Positions 38,249 through 48,821 are shown, numbered from the stretch's first letter. The stretch is 64,000 nucleotides of DNA from Candidatus Sumerlaeota bacterium (GCA_012513815.1 JAAZBM010000015.1:1-64000), one strand, 5' to 3'. The notes: generated by a model from the sequence alone, not told the origin. Numbers and translations: made by a program.

Positions 38249-39403
38249 ATGCCTATTATGATTGACCCTCGCGACAAAGAACTCGCTCAAATTCTCGTCT
38301 CGTACGCGACGAAAGCCCACGAAGGAGACCTCGTTTTTGTCGAGTGCATTGGCGCCGACACGCTCGGTCTCGGGCAGGCTGTCGTCGAGGCTGCCGTCGC
38401 GGCCGGAGCTGCGCCGCATCTCCAGTACGCAGAATCGGCGCTCACGCGTAGAATCATCAACAACGCTTCGGATGCCGTCTTTGAGCGGATGGCGCAATTC
38501 CAACTTAAGCAAATGCAGGACGCCACTGTCTACATCGGCATTCGCGGAACGGGCAACGCCTTCGAGATGAACGGCGTCAACCCCGAACGCCTCAAGGTGT
38601 ATTCGCGCATTGTCGCCACACCCGTTCACATGAACGAGCGTGTCAAGAACACGCGCTGGTGCATCTTACGCTACCCGAACCCCGCGATGGCGCAGATGGC
38701 GGGCAAGAGCACCGAGGACTTCGCCAAGTTTTACTACGATGTTTGCTGCCTCGACTATCCGTTCATGGACAAGGCTTGCGTCCCGCTCAAGGAAATCATG
38801 ACGCGAACCAACACTGTGCGCATCAAAGGCCCCGGCAAAACGGACGTCTCTTTTTCCATCAGCGGCATTCCCGCGATTCCATGCACCGGCAACATGAACA
38901 TCCCCGACGGCGAGTGCTTCACAGCCCCGGTGCGCGACTCCATCAACGGATGCGTCCAATTCAACACGCCGACGATGCACGAAGGGCAAGCCTTTAGCAA
39001 CATCACGCTTCAATTTAAGGACGGCAAGGTTGTGCAGGCGCAGGACGAGGACGCCAGCAAAACGGCAGCCCTCAATAAGGTGCTCGACGTTGACCCCGGA
39101 GCCAGATTTGTCGGCGAATTTTCGCTCGCGTTCAATCCGTTTATTTTCGACCCAATCGGCGACATTCTCTTCGACGAGAAGATTTGCGGCAGCTTCCACA
39201 TGGCGCTCGGGAAGTGCTATGACGAGGCCCCGAACGGGAACAAGTCGACCATTCACTGGGATCTCGTTTGCGTTCAGCGCCCCGAGTTTGGCGGCGGCGA
39301 AATCTGGTTTGACGACAAACTCATTCGCAAGGATGGCATTTTTATCATCGACGAGCTCAAGGGGCTAAACCCGGACAACTACAAAAGGAACAACGCCGAA
39401 TAG
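38249..39403 (+). CDS. M29-family aminopeptidase
   Basis: GNMNIPDGECFTAPV, FVGEFSLAFNP, SFHMALGKCYDEA, STIHWDLV metal-ligand motifs. Confidence 0.88.
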   Translation: MPIMIDPRDKELAQILVSYATKAHEGDLVFVECIGADTLGLGQAVVEAAVAAGAAPHLQYAESALTRRIINNASDAVFERMAQFQLKQMQDATVYIGIRGTGNAFEMNGVNPERLKVYSRIVATPVHMNERVKNTRWCILRYPNPAMAQMAGKSTEDFAKFYYDVCCLDYPFMDKACVPLKEIMTRTNTVRIKGPGKTDVSFSISGIPAIPCTGNMNIPDGECFTAPVRDSINGCVQFNTPTMHEGQAFSNITLQFKDGKVVQAQDEDASKTAALNKVLDVDPGARFVGEFSLAFNPFIFDPIGDILFDEKICGSFHMALGKCYDEAPNGNKSTIHWDLVCVQRPEFGGGEIWFDDKLIRKDGIFIIDELKGLNPDNYKRNNAE

Positions 39404-39409
39404 CAGACC

Positions 39410-40543
39410 ATGAGAATCCTCTTCGCCTTTAACGCCTTCAAAGGGTGCATGACCGCGCAACACGCCTGCGAAACCGCAGCCCGAGCCGCGGCCGCATGCG
39501 GGCACGAAGCGCGCGTTTGCCCCATGGCGGACGGCGGAGACGGCACGGCCGAGATTCTGCGCGAAGCACTCCGGTGCCAGACGATTCCGGTCGCCGTGCA
39601 TGGGCCGCTTGCCGATACGGTCATCGCACGTTACGGATGGGATTTCCAGTCGAAAACGGCCATCATGGAAATGGCCGCGGCGTCAGGCATCGCACTCTTG
39701 CCTGCGAGCAAACTTGACCCGATTCACGCCTCAACTTTCGGAACTGGCGAGATGATTCGACACGCCATCGTTCAGAAAAAAGCCCGTAAAATTATCATTG
39801 GTCTCGGTGGTTCAGCAACCGTCGACGGCGGCGCCGGAGCGGCACAGGCGCTCGGATGGAAATTCTTTGACCAAAACGGCGCACTCATTCCGGATGGCAT
39901 CGGCGGCGGCGAGCTGACGCGCATCATCTCCGCGAATTGTCCGGTTGGCGACGACGCGATAACGAAGCCCGTCGATATACAGTTGCTCTGCGACGTCCGG
40001 AATCCACTCCTCGGAGACAACGGCGCAGCAGCCATCTTCGGCCCGCAAAAAGGAGCGACGCCGCAACAGGTTCAACTGCTCGAAGACGCTCTCGTGCACT
40101 GGATGATTCGCGTCATTAATCGGCCCGACGTCGCTGCAAAACCCGCGGCAGGAGCGGCAGGAGGTCTGGCGGCCGGGCTGGTCGCTTGCTGCGGAGCGCA
40201 ATTCGCGAACGGAGCCGAAACGGTGGCCAACATGGTCGGACTCAAAAAGAACATCGAATGGGCTGACATCGTCGTTACCGGCGAAGGGCAACTCGACGAG
40301 CAAACACTCATGGGCAAGGCGCCGGCCATCGTCATCGAAAACGCAAGAAATCTAAACAAACCGATTGTTGTCGCTGCCGGACGCGTCACACTCGACGAAC
40401 AGGACATTCATCAAGCGGGCATCAACAAAGCTTTGCAAATCACTCCGTCCAACACGGATCTTGCGACAGCACTCCGCGACGCAGCAAAATTCCTCGCGCA
40501 ATCTATCACGGATTTTCTCGCGACGCAAACTCATAACAGCTAA
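39410..40543 (+). CDS. Glycerate 2-kinase (GlxK/GarK family)
   Basis: MRILFAFNAFKGCMTA, MADGGDGTAEIL, IIGLGGSATVDGGAGAAQALGWKF, VVTGEGQLDEQTLMGKAP. Confidence 0.93.
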   Translation: MRILFAFNAFKGCMTAQHACETAARAAAACGHEARVCPMADGGDGTAEILREALRCQTIPVAVHGPLADTVIARYGWDFQSKTAIMEMAAASGIALLPASKLDPIHASTFGTGEMIRHAIVQKKARKIIIGLGGSATVDGGAGAAQALGWKFFDQNGALIPDGIGGGELTRIISANCPVGDDAITKPVDIQLLCDVRNPLLGDNGAAAIFGPQKGATPQQVQLLEDALVHWMIRVINRPDVAAKPAAGAAGGLAAGLVACCGAQFANGAETVANMVGLKKNIEWADIVVTGEGQLDEQTLMGKAPAIVIENARNLNKPIVVAAGRVTLDEQDIHQAGINKALQITPSNTDLATALRDAAKFLAQSITDFLATQTHNS

Positions 40544-40567
40544 TCGCCCACCGTAGCGGCGGTTTTG

Positions 40568-42919
40568 CTACTTGTTGTCGTCGTCCTTATTCTCGTCGGA
40601 CTTGTCGCCGTCGATTTTCCCCATCAGCGTATTATAAATCGCAAAGCCATTGCGGCCTTGTTCCTTGGCGTGATACATCGCCAAGTCCACGCACTTATAC
40701 AAAAGGTCAAAGGTGTTGCCATCGTTTGGGAAGATGGCGGCGCCCAAACTCACGGACACATCAATCTCCGAATTCAGCGTCTCGAACAAACGTCGGCAAA
40801 TACTCTCGGCTTTATCTTCGATCTGGTCGCCCGCAAAATCACGCATGAAAACCATGAACTCGTCGCCACCCAAACGTCCAATCAAATCATGTTCGCGCAA
40901 CAGACTCCGCAACTTCGACACAACCGAAAGCAAAACACGGTCGCCTGCCTGGTGTCCCAAAACATCATTGATTCGTTTAAAGTTGTCAACATCAACCAGA
41001 ACCAGCGCGTGTGTTCGCTTCCAGTCGTTTTCCAAAATCTCCGAGACCTTCTTCTCGAAGGCTGCACGATTCAGCGCGCCGGTCATCACGTCCAACTCAG
41101 CACGCGATTGCAACGCAATCTCGCTCCGTTTTTCTTCATCAATATCATTGACAACGATATAGGCCTTGATGTCGTCTATGTCAGGATACTGCACCAACTG
41201 GATATCCATGCGAACCCAGCGATGACCCTTGCCATCACGATTGATGCGATACTCCAGGCTGTGGGTATACTTGCCATCATAGAACGAACCAATCAGCCAT
41301 TTGCGATTGACCAAACTCAAGAAGGCGGCGCGGTCATCGGGGTCAACCATCACCGAGCGTATCTGTGTCCGCTCATCGAACTTGGCACTCGCAGTCTCAT
41401 TCAGCGGCCTCAAGTAATCGCCTTCGACGCTCTCGGTGATGTCACGAGTCAAATTGCACTCAAAAACAATCGCCTTATTGGTGGGCATCGACGCGAGTTC
41501 ATTCTTCCACTTTTCATAGATGATTTCCTTCTCGCGTTTATCCGTCACATCACAATACGAAACAATGAGTTGAACGGGCTTGCCGTTCTTGTCAAACAGC
41601 GGCGTTCCCTTGGAATACACCCAACGCCAACGTCCCTTAGCATCACGTGTCAACGATGTGACTGTCGCGTGCGGCTCACCGGCGCATAACTTCGCGAAGA
41701 ACTCAAGATAAGGTTCGCGACTCTCTTCCGACAACATATTAAGCACACTATCAGGGACATTCTCAATCACATTCGGCTGAGCAAACTCATCCTCCGTGTC
41801 ACGGTAAAGAGTCCGACTTGCGATATCATACCGTAAAACCTTCATCTCGCTCTGTTGCAAAGCAACGTGATACTGCTGCTCGCGAAATTCAATCTCTTCA
41901 AGTTCTTCGGTCAATTTACGAGAATAACGCCGCTCACGTGCTATCAAGAAAACGATGATGCAACCAATCAGGAACATTGCGACTGCCATGACATAAACAT
42001 TCCCACGAGAAATGCTCGCGACTTCCGAATCAATCACTGAACTCTTGACAACATTGACCAAGAACCAACGTGTCTGCTCGATTCCCGGAATCGTTACAGG
42101 AATATAGGCGGCGATGCATCGATTGCCTGTCACAACGTATTCGATACTGCCCGCACGATTATTCGCAAAATCCTCACGCAAAGTCGCAATCATCCCCGGG
42201 TCCTGCATCGCATTGTCAAGGTAGTCAAACAGATTGTGGCCTGCTTTGATTTCGGAATCCACTTGCTTCTCGGCGGAGCATACCAACACACCATCATCAC
42301 GACAGATATAAGAATAACCGCGAGTGCCATAGACCTCAGATATCAACAGCGGAGCCATCCGTTCTGTCTTCAAACTTCCGTGCAAAACGCCAACGACTTC
42401 CGAACCTCGTTCAACCGGAACAGACAGAATAAGCAGCGAATCGTTCGCGGCAATACGACCCGCAGAGATAAACTCCAAAGAGCGATTGCCTTTCATGGAA
42501 TTTTGAAAATACAAACGATCTTTCACATTCGTCTTTTCACCATTATTCAGATACGCTGACCCATCAGGATAATCCATGACCAAATGGAAAAACATTGTCT
42601 TTCCGACAACCGAATTAAGATAACTGACAACTGATTCCGAGGTCTCATCTTGACGAACAACGATACTCGTGGCGATAACGTCCAGAGTCCGGTACTGTGA
42701 AGCGACGATGCTATTCAGCGTGCGTACCTGTTCCGAAGCCGAATCGCGCAAAACATGACGAGTCTGATTATAAAGATTCCCGTGCGCTATATACTCGCCA
42801 TACAACAAAACACCAATCACAACAACAATGATAATGACTGGTATAAATATCGCAAAAAACAACCCGCTGTTCGGATTGGATTTTGCCTTTGTCATCTCGG
42901 CGTTTAACTCATGCACCAT
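40568..42919 (-). CDS. Membrane diguanylate cyclase: extracytoplasmic dCache-like sensor, TM, PAS domains, GGDEF
   Basis: Two TM segments bracketing a sensor region; PAS-like YCDVTDKREKE; LREHDLIGRLGGDEFMVFM (GGDEF, intact RxxD I-site). Confidence 0.9.
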   Translation of the reverse strand: MVHELNAEMTKAKSNPNSGLFFAIFIPVIIIVVVIGVLLYGEYIAHGNLYNQTRHVLRDSASEQVRTLNSIVASQYRTLDVIATSIVVRQDETSESVVSYLNSVVGKTMFFHLVMDYPDGSAYLNNGEKTNVKDRLYFQNSMKGNRSLEFISAGRIAANDSLLILSVPVERGSEVVGVLHGSLKTERMAPLLISEVYGTRGYSYICRDDGVLVCSAEKQVDSEIKAGHNLFDYLDNAMQDPGMIATLREDFANNRAGSIEYVVTGNRCIAAYIPVTIPGIEQTRWFLVNVVKSSVIDSEVASISRGNVYVMAVAMFLIGCIIVFLIARERRYSRKLTEELEEIEFREQQYHVALQQSEMKVLRYDIASRTLYRDTEDEFAQPNVIENVPDSVLNMLSEESREPYLEFFAKLCAGEPHATVTSLTRDAKGRWRWVYSKGTPLFDKNGKPVQLIVSYCDVTDKREKEIIYEKWKNELASMPTNKAIVFECNLTRDITESVEGDYLRPLNETASAKFDERTQIRSVMVDPDDRAAFLSLVNRKWLIGSFYDGKYTHSLEYRINRDGKGHRWVRMDIQLVQYPDIDDIKAYIVVNDIDEEKRSEIALQSRAELDVMTGALNRAAFEKKVSEILENDWKRTHALVLVDVDNFKRINDVLGHQAGDRVLLSVVSKLRSLLREHDLIGRLGGDEFMVFMRDFAGDQIEDKAESICRRLFETLNSEIDVSVSLGAAIFPNDGNTFDLLYKCVDLAMYHAKEQGRNGFAIYNTLMGKIDGDKSDENKDDDNK

Positions 42920-43094
42920 AAACTGTCACAAAAAGTATATAACCAATCCAAATAATAAAAAGTCTACACTTTCGCCGAAACCCAATAATAGTCTAAATAA
43001 TTTATAAAAACAAACGTTACTATTCGTTTTTCACGTTAATATCTATGGCTATATTTAAAATACTACTATACTTTTGTTGTACAGACAAAGCTCT

Positions 43095-44345
43095 CTATCC
43101 TTTGAAGACAAAACCAACCGCTTCGACGGCAGCACCGATTGCCGCAACATCCGCGTTACCGGTGACGATTGCGACGCCGCGTTCCAAATCAACGCGAACT
43201 TGACTCACACCGCGAACACCGCCGATGGCCTTTTCCACGGTCGCCTGACAATGGCTGCAATGCATGCCCTCAATCTGATAAACTTGTTCCATGGTTCCAA
43301 TTTCCTCTCGGTGACTTTTCTTGTGAAAATACGCATTGATGCACAAACCAATTAAGACGACACTGCACAAACATTCGAAGACGAACCAACTGCCGGACAT
43401 GTGCGTGTGTCCGCTGACACTGGCGGGCAAGGCAAACCACGCCGCAGGCAAACAATAATCAACAAATAGTCCAATCGTCATCGAGCCGCCAACAATCGAC
43501 AGCAAATACAATGCCAGTGTCTTGCGACCCATGACGCGCCCGACAACAAACAGCGACGCGGCATTCGCCGCAGGCCCGGCCATCAAAAGCACCAGCGCGG
43601 CGCCCGGGGACAGTCCCTTGAGCATCAACGCCGCAGCGATGGGAATCGAGCCTGTCGCGCACAGGTACATCGGAACCGCCAAAAGCACCACCACAACCAT
43701 ATTCAGGAGCGGTATGTCGGCATACTGCGCGATGAATTGACTCGGAACAAAAACAGTAATCAGTCCGGCTACCAGCAAACCAATCAGCAGCCACTTGCCG
43801 ATGTTCCCAAACATCTCGACGAAGCCATAGCGCAGAACCTCGCGCATCGTGCGAGGGACATTCTCATGATTGTCACAGCAGTCATCATTGCACAAGCCCG
43901 CCACAGCAGCGTCGGACGATGAGGCGGACGTAGGAGGCTCTTTCGAATCGAACAGATTGACAAACACTCCGCCAAAAATGCCCGAGAGAAGAGCCGCAAT
44001 GGGACGTAGTATCGCAAAGGGCAACCCGAGCAGCGAGTATGTTGCCAAAATCGAGTCGACGCCCGTCTGCGGGGTCGCAATCAAAAAGGCGACCGTCGCG
44101 CCTCGCGAGGCGCCTTCGCTACGCAAACTCATCGCTGTCGGCAGAACACCACACGAGCACAACGGCAACGGAATCCCGAATAGTGTCGAATACAAAACGG
44201 AACGGAAATTGCGTCCCGACAAATAGTCCGCGTAATAGTGACGGGGCACATAAACATGCAACAACCCCGCAAACAAAAAGCCGAGTAGCAAATACGGAGA
44301 AACCGCGTTGAGCAGTGAGAGTAGCGACATCAAGTAATGTGTCAT
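43095..44345 (-). CDS. DUF318/ArsP-like permease with C-terminal HMA domain (SO_0444-type metal efflux family)
   Basis: Start trimmed to MTHYLMSLL; FGIPLPLCSCGVLPTAMSL, ATGSIPIAAALMLKG; C-terminal IEGMHCSHCQATVEKAI. Confidence 0.88.
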   Translation of the reverse strand: MTHYLMSLLSLLNAVSPYLLLGFLFAGLLHVYVPRHYYADYLSGRNFRSVLYSTLFGIPLPLCSCGVLPTAMSLRSEGASRGATVAFLIATPQTGVDSILATYSLLGLPFAILRPIAALLSGIFGGVFVNLFDSKEPPTSASSSDAAVAGLCNDDCCDNHENVPRTMREVLRYGFVEMFGNIGKWLLIGLLVAGLITVFVPSQFIAQYADIPLLNMVVVVLLAVPMYLCATGSIPIAAALMLKGLSPGAALVLLMAGPAANAASLFVVGRVMGRKTLALYLLSIVGGSMTIGLFVDYCLPAAWFALPASVSGHTHMSGSWFVFECLCSVVLIGLCINAYFHKKSHREEIGTMEQVYQIEGMHCSHCQATVEKAIGGVRGVSQVRVDLERGVAIVTGNADVAAIGAAVEAVGFVFKG

Positions 44346-44503
44346 CGCAAAAGGCCTTTCTGTCCGTAGCAAACTCGCATACATGACATTACTAAATACA
44401 AATGAACTGCCGCCTTTTCTTCGGGCATCGCCCGCACAAAACAACGCAATTCACTATACTAGAGCAACGCCCGATTGCGCGGAGCACAATCGAGCATGAA
44501 AGA

Positions 44504-45934
44504 TTAATCCTTGAGCCAGATTGTTCCCGTCGGATGATCCTGTAACCGAACACCCAAACCCGCCAAATCATCGCGAATCTTGTCCGCGATGGCAAACTGT
44601 TTAGCCTTCTTCGCGTCCGCCCGAACTGCGACAAGCAAATCGAGTAGCGCATCAGTCAACCCGTTGTCACCCTCCGCAGAACCCGAAGCGTCAATCAAAT
44701 CCGCAAGGCCAAGAATATCCAGCATTCGGCGCAACTCGGCCAGTAAACCGGCAACGCGAGCGGCTTCGGCGCTATCATCCATCTTCCGCGAAAGTCGAGC
44801 GCGAGCATCGTTCAGCGCCGTGACAATCTCAAAGACAACGCCGATTGCGCGTTGAGTATTAAAGTCGTCATCCATCGCTTCCTTGAAGTCTGCCGCAAAG
44901 CTTGCGCCAACGGACGCGTCCGCCGCGCCGCCACACGACTTGGCCAAAATCTTGGACGAAGTCTGCAAGGCCTCGCGAATTCGGCCGATGGAATTGTCTG
45001 CTTCCTTCAAAGCGCCGTCATTGTAATCCAACGGATGACGATATTGCGCCGACAACAAAAAGAAACGAACTGCCGCAGCCGGGAACAACTTCAGAACATC
45101 GTCAATCGTGAAGAAGTTGCCCAGTGACTTGCTCATCTTCTCCGCGTTGATGGTCAAAAATCCGTTATGAATCCAATACTTTGCCAACGGCTGGCCCGTG
45201 ACGCCAGTACTCTGGGCGCACTCGTTTTCGTGATGCGGGAACACCAAATCCGCGCCGCCACTGTGAATGTCAATCGTCTCGCCAAGATGCTTCATACTCA
45301 TTGCCGAGCACTCGATATGCCACCCCGGACGACCCTTGCCCCAAGGGCTATCCCAAGAAGGCTCGCCGGGCTTCACGCCCTTCCACAGAGCAAAATCCAT
45401 CGGGTCTTCTTTCGCGTTGTCAACTTCGACACGAGCGCCCTCGCGCATATCGTCTAACTTGCGCCCGGACAACGAGCCGTATTGCGACAACGAGCGAACT
45501 CGAAAATTCACATCGCCGCCACACTCATACGCCAAACCCTTGTCTAACAAACGACTAATGATATTCTGCATCTCCGCGATGTGTTCCGTCGCCAAAGGAT
45601 GAACCGTTGCCTTGCGCACACCAAGGGCACTCGCGTTCTTATAATACGCCTCGATGAAACGCTTTGCGAGGGCATCCCACGATTCGCCATTCTCATTCGC
45701 GCGACGAATGATTTTGTCATCAATGTCTGTAAAGTTCTGCACGAACTGGACTTCATAACCGACAGATTCAAGATAACGACGAATCGTATCAACGACCACA
45801 AAATTGCGGGCATTGCCGACATGAAAATAGTCATAGACGGTCGGGCCGCAATTATACATCGTGACCAGTGGTGGTGCCTGTGGGACAAATTCCTCTTTTT
45901 GACGGGTCGCTGTATTATAAACGCGCAATGACAT
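44504..45934 (-). CDS. cysS: Cysteinyl-tRNA synthetase
   Basis: MYNCGPTVYDYFHVGNARNFV, FVQNFTDIDDKII, WHIECSAMS, KMSKSLGNF. Confidence 0.97.
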   Translation of the reverse strand: MSLRVYNTATRQKEEFVPQAPPLVTMYNCGPTVYDYFHVGNARNFVVVDTIRRYLESVGYEVQFVQNFTDIDDKIIRRANENGESWDALAKRFIEAYYKNASALGVRKATVHPLATEHIAEMQNIISRLLDKGLAYECGGDVNFRVRSLSQYGSLSGRKLDDMREGARVEVDNAKEDPMDFALWKGVKPGEPSWDSPWGKGRPGWHIECSAMSMKHLGETIDIHSGGADLVFPHHENECAQSTGVTGQPLAKYWIHNGFLTINAEKMSKSLGNFFTIDDVLKLFPAAAVRFFLLSAQYRHPLDYNDGALKEADNSIGRIREALQTSSKILAKSCGGAADASVGASFAADFKEAMDDDFNTQRAIGVVFEIVTALNDARARLSRKMDDSAEAARVAGLLAELRRMLDILGLADLIDASGSAEGDNGLTDALLDLLVAVRADAKKAKQFAIADKIRDDLAGLGVRLQDHPTGTIWLKD

Positions 45935-45969
45935 GAATCAATTTCCTTCTAACTTATCTCTATTTCTTC

Positions 45970-47016
45970 CTACATCTCAATCAACTCAACACTGTCAATC
46001 CAGACATTCCGATCTTCCTTGGAATCGGCCGGAATCCCATCACTGTTGTTCTGGAACAGAAACTCCGCGTTGTAGTTACCAACCTCCAGAGGAGGGTCAA
46101 ACTCTTTTTGGAAAACCTTGCTTGTCGCACTGTCAACCGACAAGGAGTCGAACGCCACGACCAACATCGACGACGAAGTGTGCGCGACGCGAACTTGAAT
46201 CACAGGCCAAACGCCGGCGGCCTGACTGCCGTGAGCGTTGAACTTGATGGCCTTGATGGCCTTTTTCGCGTACAAATTCTCGGCAATCAATTTTCCGTTA
46301 CTCCACATCAGCCACGAAGTGCCGTCAGCCTTGCCGACATCGCCCTTCATGTCGCGACCCAGACGGCTCAGCGGCGAAGCCTTCTCAGCAGTCAGCGTCG
46401 TCGGAGTTTCCAATGTCGAAACGGATTCCGTCGTGGCTTTATCCTTGGGACTGGGAGCGTTCGGATTCAGAATGATTGCGTCAATCCATACATTCCGATC
46501 CTCTTTCGAGAACTCCGGAATGCCCTCGCTGTTGTTCGTGTAGAAAATTTCCGCGATATAATTACCGGCGGGCAACCCTCCGGTAACATTCAACGGGTAA
46601 AACTTCCCCGTCTTTGTATTGATTGTCAAATCTTCCGCGACATCGAACGACTTTGCGAGCTTCGTGTTAATCAGGCGCACCTTAATCTTTGGCCAGACAT
46701 CCCCCGCCGGAGCGCCATGAGCTTTCACAACGGCCTCATTGATGCCGCCATTTACCCATAAATCAACCGCGCGGATACTTCCATTGCTCGTCATCATATA
46801 GGAACCATCAGTATCCACCCGACCACAATTATCGCCACTCATTTGAGCGCCGGTCACAGCAAGTCGTGTCATACGTTTTGGATTCACAGACGCGGCGGCA
46901 GCCTTGTCTTTGGCAATATCGGCTTCCGTGGGATCCGAAGGCTTGGGCTGAGCACAACCGAATATAAACGGCAAACTCACGCTCAACAAAACTAATAACA
47001 TATAACGATGATTCAT
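45970..47016 (-). CDS. Lipoprotein with two tandem CBM36/CBM60-like modules
   Basis: Lipobox LPFIFGC; VWPKIKVRLIN...NNSEGIPEFSKEDRNVWIDAI repeated as VWPVIQVRVAH...NNSDGIPADSKEDRNVWIDSV. Confidence 0.72.
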   Translation of the reverse strand: MNHRYMLLVLLSVSLPFIFGCAQPKPSDPTEADIAKDKAAAASVNPKRMTRLAVTGAQMSGDNCGRVDTDGSYMMTSNGSIRAVDLWVNGGINEAVVKAHGAPAGDVWPKIKVRLINTKLAKSFDVAEDLTINTKTGKFYPLNVTGGLPAGNYIAEIFYTNNSEGIPEFSKEDRNVWIDAIILNPNAPSPKDKATTESVSTLETPTTLTAEKASPLSRLGRDMKGDVGKADGTSWLMWSNGKLIAENLYAKKAIKAIKFNAHGSQAAGVWPVIQVRVAHTSSSMLVVAFDSLSVDSATSKVFQKEFDPPLEVGNYNAEFLFQNNSDGIPADSKEDRNVWIDSVELIEM

Positions 47017-47058
47017 AACTCTATAGCCTTTCTTCTGTTCTAATCAAAACACTCTATC

Positions 47059-47547
47059 CTAAGAATCGCGAGGATCACCAATCGCCTCGATTTTGCGTGT
47101 CTGCTCCTCGCGGAAACGTGCCCAGGCCTCGCGCACACGGGCATCCTTTCGCGCAATCTGCGCCACACACATCAGCGCCGCATTCACGGCACCGGCCTTG
47201 CCGACAGCCATCGTCCCGACGGGAACACCGGCAGGCATCTGCACTATCGCCAAAAGAGCATCCATGCCCTCAAACGCGCCGGCAGGCAGAGGAACACCAA
47301 AAACGGGCAACAGCGTCTTCGCGGCACACAACCCCGCAAGATGCGCAGCCAAACCCGCACCCGCCACAATCGCCTCGAAACCACGAGACTCCAGTGGCTC
47401 AACATAGGAAAACAACGCATCGGGCGCACGATGAGCACTGATGACACGAACTTCACATTCAACGCCTAATGTCGACAACATATCAACACAATGGCTCATC
47501 ACATCCCAGTCACTGCGCGAACCCATAATCACGGCAACGCGAGGCAT
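47059..47547 (-). CDS. purE: 5-(carboxyamino)imidazole ribonucleotide mutase
   Basis: VAVIMGSRSDWDVM, VISAHRAPD, GAGLAAHLAGLCA, VQMPAGVPVGTMAVGKAGA. Confidence 0.95.
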   Translation of the reverse strand: MPRVAVIMGSRSDWDVMSHCVDMLSTLGVECEVRVISAHRAPDALFSYVEPLESRGFEAIVAGAGLAAHLAGLCAAKTLLPVFGVPLPAGAFEGMDALLAIVQMPAGVPVGTMAVGKAGAVNAALMCVAQIARKDARVREAWARFREEQTRKIEAIGDPRDS

Positions 47548-47657
47548 AACACTTTCCGACACAATCATATCCTTCTGTTCATAACTAATGTAAATAACTC
47601 AAACGGGTAATAATAATTCCAAACGCCGCCAAACACGGCGATCGCAGAGCACAAACT

Positions 47658-48809
47658 CTACTCCGAATACAGCAGATACTTCGCGCGCATGTCGAGAAAC
47701 TCGCGCAAATCATCCTGCCACGCCGCGCAAATGTCCTCGACTTTCTCGGACCGGATGCGAGTCGACAAGCCGCGAACACCCATCAACCGGTCGCACCAGT
47801 CACGCAAAACAACCTTGTCTCCGTAAACATCCACAAAACCCTTGAGCAGATGCAATCCTGTATCGACGCTGGAGAACGCCGACGCATCAACAACATGCAC
47901 CTGAACGCCACCACAAACCTCGCCTTTGAACTTGCTAAAGGTCGGTTCAAAAATGACGGGGCGGAATCGAACACCGAGCAAATTCTTGGCATTCATATGC
48001 CGAGCAAACGACTCGCCATCAACCCACGGAGCGCCAATCAGCTCGAAGGGGAGTGTCGTCCCGCGACCCTCGCTCAGGTTTGAACCCTCAAAAACACAAG
48101 TCCCAAGATAGATTTCCGCGCAGTGAATACTCGGCATATTCGGCGATGGAAATACCCATGGAAAACCGGTTTCGCCGAAGGTCTGCCCACGACGATAATC
48201 GTTCATCTTGACAATGAACAAATTGACCTTCAAGGACATGTATTCCTCGTTGACCAGTGTCGCAAACTCGCCCATCGTCATGCCATGACGAACCGGAATG
48301 CTCACCGGGCGACCTTCCCAGTAACGGCCGATAATCCCGCAATCAAAACGGAGCGGTGCGCCCTCGACTCGCAAACAGCCCACCGGATTCGGACGGTCAA
48401 AAACAACAAACTCCTTGCCCGCCTTGGCGCAAGCTTCCATCGCGTAGGTCATCGACCAGCAATAGGTGTAAAAACGGGCGCCGACATCCTGAATATCGAA
48501 AACCAAAACATCAAGCATATCCAGCTGAGCAGGCTCCGGGGCGCGGCGTGGGCCATAGAGAGCATAAACGGGCAATCCCGTCTCGCGGTCAACATAGTCC
48601 TCGGTCTCGACGCCTGCCTGCGAACAACCACGGACGCCATGCTCCGGTCCAAACAACGCCACCACCTCAACGCCATCGGCAGCGGTAAGCAAATCAATCA
48701 AATGGGTATAGTCCGGTGAAACCGAAGTCGGATTGACAAGCAAACCCACACGCTTCCCCTTCAAATGCGCAATCAACAAATCGATCTGACTAACCATGAT
48801 AAGCTCCAA
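47658..48809 (-). CDS. namZ: DUF1343 / NamZ-like exo-beta-N-acetylmuramidase family protein
   Basis: KGKRVGLLVNPTSV, LFGPEHGVRG, VFDIQDVGARFYTY, FDRPNPVG, NLSEGRGTTLPFE; no clear signal peptide. Confidence 0.88.
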   Translation of the reverse strand: MELIMVSQIDLLIAHLKGKRVGLLVNPTSVSPDYTHLIDLLTAADGVEVVALFGPEHGVRGCSQAGVETEDYVDRETGLPVYALYGPRRAPEPAQLDMLDVLVFDIQDVGARFYTYCWSMTYAMEACAKAGKEFVVFDRPNPVGCLRVEGAPLRFDCGIIGRYWEGRPVSIPVRHGMTMGEFATLVNEEYMSLKVNLFIVKMNDYRRGQTFGETGFPWVFPSPNMPSIHCAEIYLGTCVFEGSNLSEGRGTTLPFELIGAPWVDGESFARHMNAKNLLGVRFRPVIFEPTFSKFKGEVCGGVQVHVVDASAFSSVDTGLHLLKGFVDVYGDKVVLRDWCDRLMGVRGLSTRIRSEKVEDICAAWQDDLREFLDMRAKYLLYSE

Positions 48810-48821
48810 TTATTGTAGAGA

